15,347 nucleotides of DNA from Bacteroidales bacterium (GCA_900769785.1 CAAGHV010000014.1:1-15347), one strand, 5' to 3'. Positions 1 through 8,215 are shown, counted from the first letter of the stretch. Notes: generated by a model from the sequence alone, not told the origin. Made by a program: numbers and translations.

Positions 1-6
1 AACGAC

Positions 7-2391
7 ATGATAAAAGCAAAAACTAGCATAATTCCCATCATATCTGAATTTGACGAAGATATGATACTTACCGACGAAAATATTCCGAACTCAATGCCAC
101 TACTACCATTGCGTGGCAATGTATTGTTTCCTAAGATAATATTACCCGTAACCGCAGGACGTAAAAAATCAATAAAACTGCTTAACGAAGCATACAAATC
201 GGGCAACTTTATAGCAGTAGTAGCACAAAGAAACGATGTTGAAGACCCTGTTCACGAAGACCTTTTTCCTATAGGAACAGCGGCCAAAGTGATAAAGACA
301 TTGGACCTTCCTGATGGAAACCTTTTGGCTATATTACAAGGAGGCCCACGTATAATGTTGAAAGAAATAACCGAAACCGAGCCTTACCTTATAGCCAACG
401 CTATTTTACATCCCGAAACAGAAGATATAACTACCGAAAACATTGACACGGAAGACAAAGTATTGCTAGACAATATTAAAGAATTGTATGGCAAAACCAT
501 GAAACATCTTCCCAACATACCACAAGAAGCCTCATCTATTATGAAGAATATCAAAACCCCGGCAATATTGATAAACTTCATAGCATCGCACATCGAAGTA
601 ACTGTTGATGAGAAACAGACTATGCTAGATATCAACACACTGAAAGAGCGTGCTAAATATGTGATGAATCTTCTTGTAAAAGAAATGCAATTTCTAGAAG
701 TAAAAGAGCAAATCCAAAACAAAGTAAAATTTGATATGGATAAGCAACAGCGCGAATACTTCCTAAGTCAACAACTAAAAACTATACAAGAAGAGCTTGG
801 CGGAAGCCCTATTGACCAAGATTTCGAAGATTTAAACATGCGTGCCCTTCGCAAAAAATGGAGCGAAGAAATGCTAGAGATATTTGGTGGTGAATTAGAC
901 AAACTTACACGTTTAAACCCACAATCGCCAGACTATTCAACCCAACTAAACTACCTAAACACCCTGCTTGACCTACCATGGAACGAATATACCAAGGACA
1001 ACCTCGACTTAAAACACGCACAAAAGACCTTAGACAAAGATCATTATGGTATTGAAAAGGTTAAAGAACGTATATTGGAATACCTTGCAGTGCTTAAACT
1101 TAAAGGCGATATGAAATCTCCTATACTATGTTTAGTAGGGCCTCCGGGTGTAGGAAAGACCTCACTTGGAAAATCAATAGCATCGGCACTCAACCGCAAA
1201 TATGTACGTATGGCCCTCGGTGGGCTGAGAGACGAAGCCGAAATTCGAGGACATCGCAGAACATACATCGGTGCTATGCCCGGAAGAATAATACAAAATA
1301 TCAAGAAGGCAAAGTCGTCGAACCCAGTATTTATCCTCGACGAAATAGACAAAGTGATGGGTATGAGCGTAAATGGCGACCCAGCCTCAGCACTACTAGA
1401 GGTATTAGATCCTGAACAAAACACTGCTTTCCACGACAACTATCTAGATGTTGACTACGACCTTTCCAAGGTAATGTTTATAGCCACTGCCAATTCTACA
1501 AGCAGTATCCACCCTGCCCTTTTGGACAGAATGGAAGTTATAGACGTTTCGGGATACATATTGGAAGAAAAAATAGAGATAGCACGCAAGCACCTTGTGC
1601 CACGTCAAATAAAAGAACATGGATTAAAAAAAGGTCAGTTTACTTTCTCCGACAGCCTATTATCACAAGTAATCATGCAATATACGCGCGAGTCAGGAGT
1701 ACGACAATTAGAAAAATCCATTGCCAAAATAATACGCTACAACGCAGTAAAGATAGCCAAAGGCGAACTCCCAGAAAAATCCATCAAAAAAGAAAGTCTC
1801 AAAGATATACTTGGCTTACCTATACATCACAACGAAAGTCGTAGTCGCAACGACATTGGAGTTGTTACCGGATTGGCATGGACAAGTGTTGGTGGCGAAA
1901 TACTATTTATCGAATCTTGCCTTAGTAAAGGTAAGGGACAACTTACAATGACGGGCAACCTTGGCGACGTAATGAAAGAATCAGCAAATCTTGCATACGA
2001 ATATATCAAAGCCAATTCCGATAAATTCGGCATAGATGAAAGTATATTTGACAATAAGAATGTACACATACACGTACCCGAAGGTGCTACACCTAAGGAT
2101 GGTCCATCGGCAGGTATAACCATATTCACAGCCCTACTATCAGTATTTACCCAACGCAAAGTACGTGCCAACTTTGCCATGACAGGCGAAATAACATTAC
2201 GTGGACAAGTACTACCTGTAGGTGGAATAAAAGAAAAAATATTGGCAGCCAAACGTGCCAACATTACAGATATAATACTTTGCCACGAAAACCAGAAGGA
2301 TATAGAAGAGATTAAAGAAACATACTTAAAAGGACTTTCGTTCCATTACATCAAAGAAATGAAAGAAGTAATACCATTGATTTTTGAATAA
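7..2391 (+). CDS. lon: ATP-dependent protease La (Lon, LonA type)
   Basis: Cytoplasmic AAA+ serine protease that unfolds and degrades misfolded and regulatory proteins as a hexamer. The 794 residues carry the complete LonA layout. The substrate-binding N-domain spans about 30-230 and opens with PLLPLRGNVLFP. A helical linker follows. The AAA+ module has Walker A GPPGVGKT at 378-385 and Walker B FILDEIDK at 442-449. The protease domain has PKDGPSAG with catalytic Ser701, and GGIKEK with catalytic Lys744; the 43-residue spacing matches Ser679/Lys722 of E. coli Lon. Length is normal (E. coli 784). The ATG lies 6 bases inside the window, so its promoter is not visible. The stop is 3 bases before the next gene, so the two are probably cotranscribed. 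The coding strand is richer in C than G, unlike the genes from 4789 on. Identification is secure from the motifs. Confidence 0.98.
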   Translation: MIKAKTSIIPIISEFDEDMILTDENIPNSMPLLPLRGNVLFPKIILPVTAGRKKSIKLLNEAYKSGNFIAVVAQRNDVEDPVHEDLFPIGTAAKVIKTLDLPDGNLLAILQGGPRIMLKEITETEPYLIANAILHPETEDITTENIDTEDKVLLDNIKELYGKTMKHLPNIPQEASSIMKNIKTPAILINFIASHIEVTVDEKQTMLDINTLKERAKYVMNLLVKEMQFLEVKEQIQNKVKFDMDKQQREYFLSQQLKTIQEELGGSPIDQDFEDLNMRALRKKWSEEMLEIFGGELDKLTRLNPQSPDYSTQLNYLNTLLDLPWNEYTKDNLDLKHAQKTLDKDHYGIEKVKERILEYLAVLKLKGDMKSPILCLVGPPGVGKTSLGKSIASALNRKYVRMALGGLRDEAEIRGHRRTYIGAMPGRIIQNIKKAKSSNPVFILDEIDKVMGMSVNGDPASALLEVLDPEQNTAFHDNYLDVDYDLSKVMFIATANSTSSIHPALLDRMEVIDVSGYILEEKIEIARKHLVPRQIKEHGLKKGQFTFSDSLLSQVIMQYTRESGVRQLEKSIAKIIRYNAVKIAKGELPEKSIKKESLKDILGLPIHHNESRSRNDIGVVTGLAWTSVGGEILFIESCLSKGKGQLTMTGNLGDVMKESANLAYEYIKANSDKFGIDESIFDNKNVHIHVPEGATPKDGPSAGITIFTALLSVFTQRKVRANFAMTGEITLRGQVLPVGGIKEKILAAKRANITDIILCHENQKDIEEIKETYLKGLSFHYIKEMKEVIPLIFE

Positions 2392-2394
2392 ACT

Positions 2395-4329
2395 ATGAGA
2401 AATACAAAATCACATAAGTCAAAAACCATATACTACATCTGTTTCCTTTTAATGATGATTATCCTATGCGGAGCACAAGCACAAAAGGAAATGAAGGAAG
2501 GTAACAGACTTTTGAAAAAAGGCAACTACCACAAAGCATTACTTGCCTACAAAAAATCAGAAGGAAAAATAGCCGAACAAGAATCTAGCATTCAAGCCGA
2601 CTTCTTTTCCAAAATAGGCGAATGCTACCTAAAGCTTGGCTATTACTCTTTAGCATACTCCTATTTCAAAGAAGCAACAAAATATGATTCGACATATGTG
2701 AACACGTTAGACTCATACATCGAAACACTCAAAAACAATGGTGAATACTCAAAAGCATTAGACTTATATTATCAAAAACTATTGGCTGACAGTCCATCAC
2801 TAAGCGACTCAGCCAATGGCAAAAACGACCTTGCATACTACTCTTTTCCCTATCAAAATATGGGAGAGAACAAACTATTTACAATAGTTCCTCAAAACAA
2901 CATCAATACATTGGGACGAAAAAGAGGACTATCTATTATAGGCAATAGGTTATACTACTCCACCACAGGCTACAGTATAATCCCCGATCAAAAAGATTAT
3001 CCCGAAAAAACAACAAAATATACACTCTTTTCGGCCGATATTGTGGAAAATAGTATTGCTAATTCCATAGTGGAAAATGAATTATTAGATATAGAATCCA
3101 ACATAACATATATATGTACACACCCCATTACCAAGAACCTTTTCTTCACAGTTATCACATCCGATAACGAAGAATATTTATATGAAGCAACAGCAGAAGA
3201 AGATGGGAAATGGAAAAATGCAAGCAAAGTTAAGATAGGTAAGAAAACAATACCCATATCACATCCGATATTTAACAACGATGGAACAGTGATGATTTTT
3301 TCGGCAAATTTACCTGATGGTATGGGAGGACACGATATTTGGTACACCAAACAAACAGAAAAAGGATGGAGCGACCCCACTAATTTGGGTAATACAATCA
3401 ATACCAAAGGCGATGAAATATGTCCATTTTTATACAACAATAGTTTGTTTTTCTCATCCAATGGACAAGCTGAAAGTTATGGAGGTTTCGATATTTATTG
3501 TGCCAACAGTACAACCAACAACAACATTGAAGTGGAAAACATACTCCTACCCTACAACTCGTATGCCGATGATATTGAATTCACAATTGATGCTCAACAC
3601 TCCAAAGGTTTTCTTGTAAGTACTCGAGATTACACATCTACCGACGATAAAATATACTCGTTTTCTGAAGTACCATATTATACAATAGTGAAAGGAAATG
3701 TTTCGGACTACTACAACAACACACTACCAGAAGCAACAATAACTGTGATAGAAAACAATACTCCGATATATACTGCCAAAACCGATAAGGTAGGCAACTA
3801 CCAAGTATATCTAAAGAACAACCACAAATATACATTGGAAATAAGTAAAGCCAACTACCTATCTACCAAAGATTATTATACCACACAAAGCAACAAACCT
3901 GTGGGTAACACTGAAATAAAAGCCAATACTAAACTCGATGGTTTTGAACTAAACAAGGTTTATAAAATAGAAAATATATTTTTCCATACAGCAAGCTATG
4001 AATTTGCAACAATAGGTAAAACACTACCGAAAATAGAAACATTTATGAAAGAAAATCCTCATTTGGATTTATATTTCTACTTATTTGGCTATCTTACACC
4101 AGATGATAAGTTCAACGACCTACTGAACCAACGGCGTATCAACTCTATAACAAACTACTTTATAGAACAAAGTGTGAATGAAAACCGAATAAAACACCGC
4201 AAGTATAGCAACGAAATACCAACTAATTTCGGCAAAGTAGATCTAAAAAAAGACACATCTTATTTACTTTACTTCCTATTTGTTCCCAAAGATACAGATG
4301 CCATAAAGGCCAACACAACATCAAGATAA
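2395..4329 (+). CDS. PorE-like exported protein: TPR, beta-propeller, CRD and OmpA C-terminal domains
   Basis: Probably a periplasmic or outer-membrane-associated structural protein. N-terminal signal: basic region 1-12, hydrophobic core 13-24, likely signal peptidase I cut A29|Q30. Cys25 has Leu at -1 and does not form a lipobox. Residues 31-135 look like TPR helices (GNYHKALLAY, YYSLAYSYFKEA). Residues about 150-420 form a PD40/WD40-type propeller, clearest in FNNDGTVMIFSANLPDG at 293 and NNSLFFSSNG near 346. A carboxypeptidase-regulatory-like beta domain starts near 428 (VKGNVSDYYNNTLPEATITV). From 522 to the end is an OmpA C-like domain. This domain order is that of PorE (PG1058), a type IX secretion accessory lipoprotein of Porphyromonas gingivalis. 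The OmpA peptidoglycan-binding Asp position is Thr568; the conserved Arg is kept (R580). Start ATG lies 3 bases after lon. The architecture is solid; a T9SS role is inference, since no other por genes are in the window. Confidence 0.82.
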   Translation: MRNTKSHKSKTIYYICFLLMMIILCGAQAQKEMKEGNRLLKKGNYHKALLAYKKSEGKIAEQESSIQADFFSKIGECYLKLGYYSLAYSYFKEATKYDSTYVNTLDSYIETLKNNGEYSKALDLYYQKLLADSPSLSDSANGKNDLAYYSFPYQNMGENKLFTIVPQNNINTLGRKRGLSIIGNRLYYSTTGYSIIPDQKDYPEKTTKYTLFSADIVENSIANSIVENELLDIESNITYICTHPITKNLFFTVITSDNEEYLYEATAEEDGKWKNASKVKIGKKTIPISHPIFNNDGTVMIFSANLPDGMGGHDIWYTKQTEKGWSDPTNLGNTINTKGDEICPFLYNNSLFFSSNGQAESYGGFDIYCANSTTNNNIEVENILLPYNSYADDIEFTIDAQHSKGFLVSTRDYTSTDDKIYSFSEVPYYTIVKGNVSDYYNNTLPEATITVIENNTPIYTAKTDKVGNYQVYLKNNHKYTLEISKANYLSTKDYYTTQSNKPVGNTEIKANTKLDGFELNKVYKIENIFFHTASYEFATIGKTLPKIETFMKENPHLDLYFYLFGYLTPDDKFNDLLNQRRINSITNYFIEQSVNENRIKHRKYSNEIPTNFGKVDLKKDTSYLLYFLFVPKDTDAIKANTTSR

Positions 4330-4410
4330 AATTAGTAAAAAAATACTTACAATACATAAACCACGTAATTATAAACAGTATCTATCTAGATACCCAAGTA
4401 ATACTTCCAT

Positions 4411-4581
4411 TTAAACCCAAATCAGTCGTCAGAATAGCATAACTTACACAAGCAATACAATACTTTATGACAGATAACTTCTAATGACCATCATAAAAAA
4501 TCAAGATCTAATGTACTTATAATACTTATATGCGTTATAAATCTAAGTTTCAAAAACTCCTAATGACCGATTTGGGTTTAA
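4411..4581. repeat. Imperfect inverted repeat, 22-base arms about 127 bases apart
   Basis: Arms at 4411-4432 and 4560-4581 match at 19 of 22 positions as reverse complements. The outer 13 bases are perfect (TTAAACCCAAATC against GATTTGGGTTTAA). No open reading frame of note and no clear target-site duplication lies at the ends. It could be a small non-autonomous mobile-element remnant, a protein-binding site, or a recombination scar. Confidence 0.6.
4476..4568. repeat. Short direct repeat AACTYCTAATGACC, two copies
   Basis: AACTTCTAATGACC at 4476-4489 recurs as AACTCCTAATGACC at 4555-4568 (13 of 14 identical, 79 bases apart). The second copy overlaps the right arm of the inverted repeat at 4411-4581. 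A degenerate inverted copy lies at the inner end of the left arm (4423-4432). Confidence 0.55.
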
Positions 4582-4600
4582 GCATGCCTAATAGATTATG

Positions 4601-4627
4601 AATTGGCAATATACCATTATTCCAATT
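4601..4627. other. Hairpin with 10-base-pair stem and one bulge
   Basis: AATTGG-C-AATA at 4601-4611 pairs with TATTCCAATT at 4618-4627, with a bulged C and a 6-base loop. It has no T-run behind it and shares 2 bases with the stronger hairpin that follows, so the two compete only at their junction. Confidence 0.5.
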
Positions 4628-4663
4628 ATACCCTATCGTGAATAGATTTATGATAGGGTATAA
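4626..4663. other. Strong hairpin, perfect 12-base-pair stem
   Basis: TTATACCCTATC at 4626-4637 and GATAGGGTATAA at 4652-4663 are perfect reverse complements. With G-U pairs the RNA stem can extend inward by five pairs to a 4-base TAGA loop. The following bases (AATAAATTGACA) are not a T-run, so it is not a classical terminator on the + strand. It could end the lon transcript by another route, stabilise its 3' end, or bind a protein as DNA. Confidence 0.65.
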
Positions 4664-4755
4664 AATAAATTGACAATAGGCTATCATATTTTTTTACTGC
4701 TACCGGAAAAAACTAAAGGCTGTTGCCCCCCTCTCAATTATTAACAGAAAAGGTG

Positions 4756-4763
4756 TATCTTTG
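4756..4763 (+). promoter_or_regulatory. Bacteroidota -7 promoter element TATCTTTG
   Basis: TATCTTTG fits the phylum's TAnnTTTG consensus and lies 25 bases before the ATG at 4789, followed by GCAAAA. No convincing TTTG -33 element lies at the usual spacing. It would start transcription of the YeiH-family gene. Confidence 0.6.
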
Positions 4764-4788
4764 CAAAACAAAAATATTTAGCTGATAT

Positions 4789-5835
4789 ATGACTAATGAC
4801 AGTAGAATTAATGTATTGTATGGAATTTTGCTTGTGGCTGCCTTTGCAATAGTGGCCTCTGTTGTTGCTAAGATAGAGGTGGTGAAACGCCTTTCTCTAA
4901 GTCCGCTTATAGTGGGCTTGTTGTTGGGGATGGTTTATGCCAACACTTTTCGTAAGCGGTTGCCCGAAAGTTGGGTGCCGGGGCTTAAGTTTTGTTCCAA
5001 GCAGGTGCTTAGATTTGGAATTGTTTTGTATGGCTTCAGGCTCACCTTTCAGCAGGTCGTCCAAGTAGGGGTTCCTGCCATAGTGGTGGACTGCATAGTT
5101 GTATGTGGTACCTTACTGTTGGGAGGTGTAGTTGGTAAGTTGTTGCGTTTGGATAGGGATACCACTCTGCTGGCCTCTACGGGTAGCGCTATATGTGGTG
5201 CGGCTGCGGTGTTGGGTGCCGAGCCTATAGTTAAGGCCGAACCTCACAAAACCACGGTGGCGGTAACCACGGTGGTGATATTCGGAACGTTGTCAATGTT
5301 TCTGTACCCTACAATGTATAGGGCAGGGATGCTTGATTTGGATGCAAGATCAATGGCTATTTATACAGGAAGTACGCTCCATGAGGTGGCTCATGTAGTA
5401 GGTGCTGGTAATGCCATGGATACATCGGGCCTGTTGGGTATAGCCGATACGGCTACCATTACCAAGATGATACGCGTGATATTGCTAGCGCCGGTGCTAT
5501 TGGTGATGAGTATGCTGCTTTCGGTTAAAGGTGTCGATAAGTCGAAAACCAAAATATCTATTCCATGGTTTGCCCTATTGTTTTTGGCTGTAATAGGCCT
5601 CAATTCGTTGCTTAGACTATGGTTGCCTGGTTGCGTAATGGATTCTACGACATCGGCAATAAATATTTTTGATACATTTTTGCTTACTATGGCAATGACG
5701 GCATTGGGCGCTGATACGAGTTTCGATAAGTTTAGGCAAGCCGGAGCAAAGCCCTTCTATCTGGCAGCCATATTATATGTGTGGCTTGTGGGTGGAGGTT
5801 ATCTGATGGCCAAATATCTTGTACCACTGCTATAA
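4789..5835 (+). CDS. YeiH-family membrane protein (UPF0324, putative sulfate exporter)
   Basis: Inner-membrane protein of 348 residues, the usual family length, with about ten hydrophobic segments along the chain. Two family signatures are clear: GSAICGA at 132-138 (YeiH proteins have GTAICGG here) and GSTLHEVAHVVGAG at 194-207 (GTAIHDTSSVVGA in relatives). Charged inter-helix stretches such as KAEPHKTT near 150 and SVKGVDKSKTK near 245 are also typical. The family is annotated as putative sulfate exporters, but the substrate is not well established and nothing here points to sulfur metabolism. It stands alone: a 459-base gap lies before it, its own promoter element sits at 4756, and a separate promoter precedes the next gene. 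It is the first gene right of the strand-composition switch and its coding strand is strongly G-rich. Family assignment is secure; transport function is known only by family. Confidence 0.88.
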   Translation: MTNDSRINVLYGILLVAAFAIVASVVAKIEVVKRLSLSPLIVGLLLGMVYANTFRKRLPESWVPGLKFCSKQVLRFGIVLYGFRLTFQQVVQVGVPAIVVDCIVVCGTLLLGGVVGKLLRLDRDTTLLASTGSAICGAAAVLGAEPIVKAEPHKTTVAVTTVVIFGTLSMFLYPTMYRAGMLDLDARSMAIYTGSTLHEVAHVVGAGNAMDTSGLLGIADTATITKMIRVILLAPVLLVMSMLLSVKGVDKSKTKISIPWFALLFLAVIGLNSLLRLWLPGCVMDSTTSAINIFDTFLLTMAMTALGADTSFDKFRQAGAKPFYLAAILYVWLVGGGYLMAKYLVPLL

Positions 5836-5915
5836 ACCGGATATTGGTATTGGGCAATAAAAGAAACATAATAATTTATGAGAAGGTAAACGGCAAAGAT
5901 GTCGAAATAAATTCG

Positions 5916-5923
5916 TACCTTTG
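5916..5923 (+). promoter_or_regulatory. Bacteroidota -7 promoter element TACCTTTG
   Basis: TACCTTTG fits TAnnTTTG and ends 20 bases before the transketolase N-subunit ATG at 5944. The downstream bases (GCAAAATCAAAATATAGA) closely resemble those after the element at 4756. It probably drives the tktN-VWA-tktC unit. Confidence 0.6.
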
Positions 5924-5943
5924 CAAAATCAAAATATAGACAA

Positions 5944-6792
5944 ATGACAAATATATTGGATTTACAAAACATTGCTACACAAGTTCGTAGAGACATTGTG
6001 AGAATGACAAATGCCGTAAATTCCGGACATCCGGGTGGCTCGTTGGGCTGTACTGAGTTTATGACAGCTTTATTTTTCGACATAATGGAACACAATCCTG
6101 CTAATTTTACTATGGAAGGAAAAGATTCTGATATGTTCTTTTTGTCGAACGGACACATTACACCAGTATTATACAGTGTAATGGCACGTAGAGGTTATTT
6201 TCCTGTTGAGGAGTTGAAAACCTTCCGCGTTTTTGGTACTCGTTTGCAAGGACACCCTTCAACAGGTCATGGCTTGCCGGGAATACGTATGGCATCGGGT
6301 TCGTTGGGACAAGGCCTTTCAGTAGCTATAGGTGCTGCTGTGGCCAAAAAGATGGATGGTGACAATAAACTTGTTTACACTCTTCATGGCGATGGCGAGT
6401 TGGAAGAAGGTCAAATATGGGAAGCTGCCATGTATGCAGGTGCCAAAAAAGTGGATAACCTTATTGCAACAATAGACTGCAACGGTCAGCAGATAGATGG
6501 CACTACCGATGAGGTGTTATCGCTTGGCGACTTGAAAGCCAAATGGGAAGCTTTCGGTTGGACTGTGGTAGAATGCGAAAATGGTAACGACATAAAACAA
6601 ATGCTAGATGCCCTAACATTAGCAAAAACCCTTAGCGGTAAAGGTAAACCGGTTGTTATTCTTATGAAAACCGAGATGGGATATGGTGTAGATTTTATGC
6701 AAGGTACCAACAAATATCACGGAGTGGCTCCTAGCAACGACGAATTGGAACGTGCATTAACTCAACTGCAAGAAACACTAGGCGACTATTAA
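5944..6792 (+). CDS. tkt: Transketolase N-terminal subunit (thiamine-diphosphate-binding half)
   Basis: With its C-terminal partner at 8266 it moves two-carbon ketol units between sugar phosphates in the non-oxidative pentose phosphate pathway. The 282 residues form only the pyrophosphate-binding (PP) half. NSGHPGG carries His29, the conserved N-terminal cofactor and substrate His. GHPSTGHGLPGI and GSLGQG follow. The thiamine diphosphate/Mg motif runs from G149-D150-G151 to Asn180 in DCNGQQIDG. The length matches split transketolases, and the stop falls at the natural domain boundary, so this is not a truncated full-length enzyme. Next downstream, after 19 bases, is a VWA protein gene rather than the other subunit, which begins 1,473 bases later. 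Regulation is probably from the element at 5916. The assignment is secure; 1-deoxyxylulose-5-phosphate synthase is excluded by the split architecture and transketolase motifs. Confidence 0.95.
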   Translation: MTNILDLQNIATQVRRDIVRMTNAVNSGHPGGSLGCTEFMTALFFDIMEHNPANFTMEGKDSDMFFLSNGHITPVLYSVMARRGYFPVEELKTFRVFGTRLQGHPSTGHGLPGIRMASGSLGQGLSVAIGAAVAKKMDGDNKLVYTLHGDGELEEGQIWEAAMYAGAKKVDNLIATIDCNGQQIDGTTDEVLSLGDLKAKWEAFGWTVVECENGNDIKQMLDALTLAKTLSGKGKPVVILMKTEMGYGVDFMQGTNKYHGVAPSNDELERALTQLQETLGDY

Positions 6793-6811
6793 TAAAATAG
6801 GATAATAAACT

Positions 6812-8203
6812 ATGAGATTGGCCAAATCAGTTTTAATGCTGTGTCTGTTTTGTGTGCTTGCCCACTGTGGATTGATGGCACAAAAGAAAAGTTTGGAATC
6901 GGTGATTCCCGACAAGACTCGTGTGTTGCTGATATTGGATTGCTCCAACAGCATGTGGGACAAATGGCAAAGTGATTCCAAAATAAAGATAACACAAACA
7001 GTGTTGTTGAAATTTTTGGATAGCATAAGCAACCAAAACGAGATAGATGTAGCATTGAGGGTATTCGGTCATCTCAACAAAAACTCCTATGGTACACGTT
7101 TGGAGGTGCCTTTCGAAAAAGATAATATATATAAGTTACGTAGCAAAATAAAGACACTTGTTCCGCAAGGTGGTTGCGAAGTTGCATCGGCATTATCACA
7201 TTCGCTCAATGATTTTCCAAGCACAGGAAACTCTAGGAATATAGTACTCATTATCACTGATGGCATGGACGATTGTGAGGGAACTATATGCGAGGTGGCA
7301 AAGCAGGTACAGAATAGCGGTGTTATAGTAAAGACTTTTGTATTGGGAATAGGTGATAAGAAAAACTTTCAGAGCAATTTGAATTGTGCCGGAAAGTTCG
7401 TTCACGTTCCGCAGGAAGAGCAATACACACAGTCGTTATACGACATATTTACTCTTTCAGAAGAAAAAGCCAATGTGCGTATACAAGTAAAAGACTTTTC
7501 GGGTATGAGTTATGAAACATCGATGCCTATAGTATTTTATGATGCTCAAACCGGGCTTGCCAAATATCAAGTGATATATTCGTCTGATAACAAGGATGGT
7601 GAAGATGTCATCACTATCGACCCCTTGGTGGCCTACAATGTAAAGGCTTATACTAATCCACCTATGGTAAAAAACAACGTATTGTTTGATTACAATAAGA
7701 CAAACGACTTGGTATATAAGGTGGAACAAGGTTTTTTGAATGTGCGATACGAAGCCAAACGAACAACATATCAAGTCCCTGAATATCCCATCGTGGTTCG
7801 CAAGCGTGGAGAAAAGGATATTGTGAATATCCAAAAGGTAAATGAGAAGGTGCCATATCAGGCAGGGCGCTATGATGTGGTTATACTTTCGACCCCGTAT
7901 ATTGAACTTAACGATGTGGCTGTTAACCATGTGTCGAATACCGATTTGGCTATTCCTACACCCGGGGCGGCAAGCATTGCCAAACCCAAGACTATAACAC
8001 GAGGAACACTATTTGCCATCAATGGTGCTGATTGGCAGTATGTTTGTAACTTGGATTCAGGGAAAGTGTCGGAACGTATATTGCTTATGCCTGGCGAATA
8101 TGTAGTGGTGCTTAAACCAATAGCGACATTTACTAATGAGCCAATAATGGTGCAGAAGTTTCGTATTGATGCAGGGCTTACTACAACGGTTCAAATTAAA
8201 TAA
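6812..8203 (+). CDS. Exported von Willebrand factor A domain protein
   Basis: Exported protein of 463 residues with no recognised specific name. Signal peptide: hydrophobic stretch 5-22, likely cut A23|Q24. Cys19 in LAHC is a poor lipobox because His is at -1. A VWA domain covers about 36-210. Its metal site (MIDAS) has D43-S45-S47 (DCSNS) and the distal Asp150 in ITDGMDD. The middle MIDAS Thr, usually in a GGT/GYT motif, is Cys122 (GGCEVASAL). The rest is predicted beta-rich with two similar segments, YQAGRYDVVIL and LMPGEYVVVLKP, reminiscent of PEGA or Ig-like surface domains. It lies between the two transketolase subunits, 19 bases after one and 62 before the other, so it is probably cotranscribed. 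VWA domains generally mediate protein binding; the partner is unknown. The ATG at 6812 gives the full signal peptide. Domain call is firm, function is not. Confidence 0.85.
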   Translation: MRLAKSVLMLCLFCVLAHCGLMAQKKSLESVIPDKTRVLLILDCSNSMWDKWQSDSKIKITQTVLLKFLDSISNQNEIDVALRVFGHLNKNSYGTRLEVPFEKDNIYKLRSKIKTLVPQGGCEVASALSHSLNDFPSTGNSRNIVLIITDGMDDCEGTICEVAKQVQNSGVIVKTFVLGIGDKKNFQSNLNCAGKFVHVPQEEQYTQSLYDIFTLSEEKANVRIQVKDFSGMSYETSMPIVFYDAQTGLAKYQVIYSSDNKDGEDVITIDPLVAYNVKAYTNPPMVKNNVLFDYNKTNDLVYKVEQGFLNVRYEAKRTTYQVPEYPIVVRKRGEKDIVNIQKVNEKVPYQAGRYDVVILSTPYIELNDVAVNHVSNTDLAIPTPGAASIAKPKTITRGTLFAINGADWQYVCNLDSGKVSERILLMPGEYVVVLKPIATFTNEPIMVQKFRIDAGLTTTVQIK

Positions 8204-8215
8204 TTTTTTTTGATA
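8204..8215 (+). repeat. Intergenic T8-GATA motif, copy 1
   Basis: Eight T residues followed by GATA begin directly after the stop codon of the VWA gene. The extended string TAATTTTTTTTGATAG is shared exactly with the copy at 9242. No strong hairpin precedes it; AAATT/AATTT just before could form only a weak stem. Confidence 0.5.

Noticed and set aside
1827..2264. Long antisense frames, for example inside lon (also 1044-1439) and the other genes.
   Set aside because: They lie opposite strongly conserved coding sequence with clear motifs and show no recognisable domain; they are shadows.
2395..2485. Lipoprotein signal in the PorE-like protein at Cys25, and in the VWA protein at Cys19.
   Set aside because: Residues before the Cys (IIL and LAH) do not fit the lipobox at -1; signal peptidase I sites a few residues later fit well.
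4505..4545. A dif-like site (TATGCG next to TTATAA repeats) in the repeat-rich gap.
   Set aside because: Only the TATGCG core of one XerD half-site matches; the other half does not. The skew change also has the sign of an origin, not a terminus.
4330..4788. Replication origin as a firm call for the gap.
   Set aside because: No DnaA boxes of the TTATNCACA kind and no dnaA or other origin-linked genes were seen, so it is left as one of two explanations in the findings.
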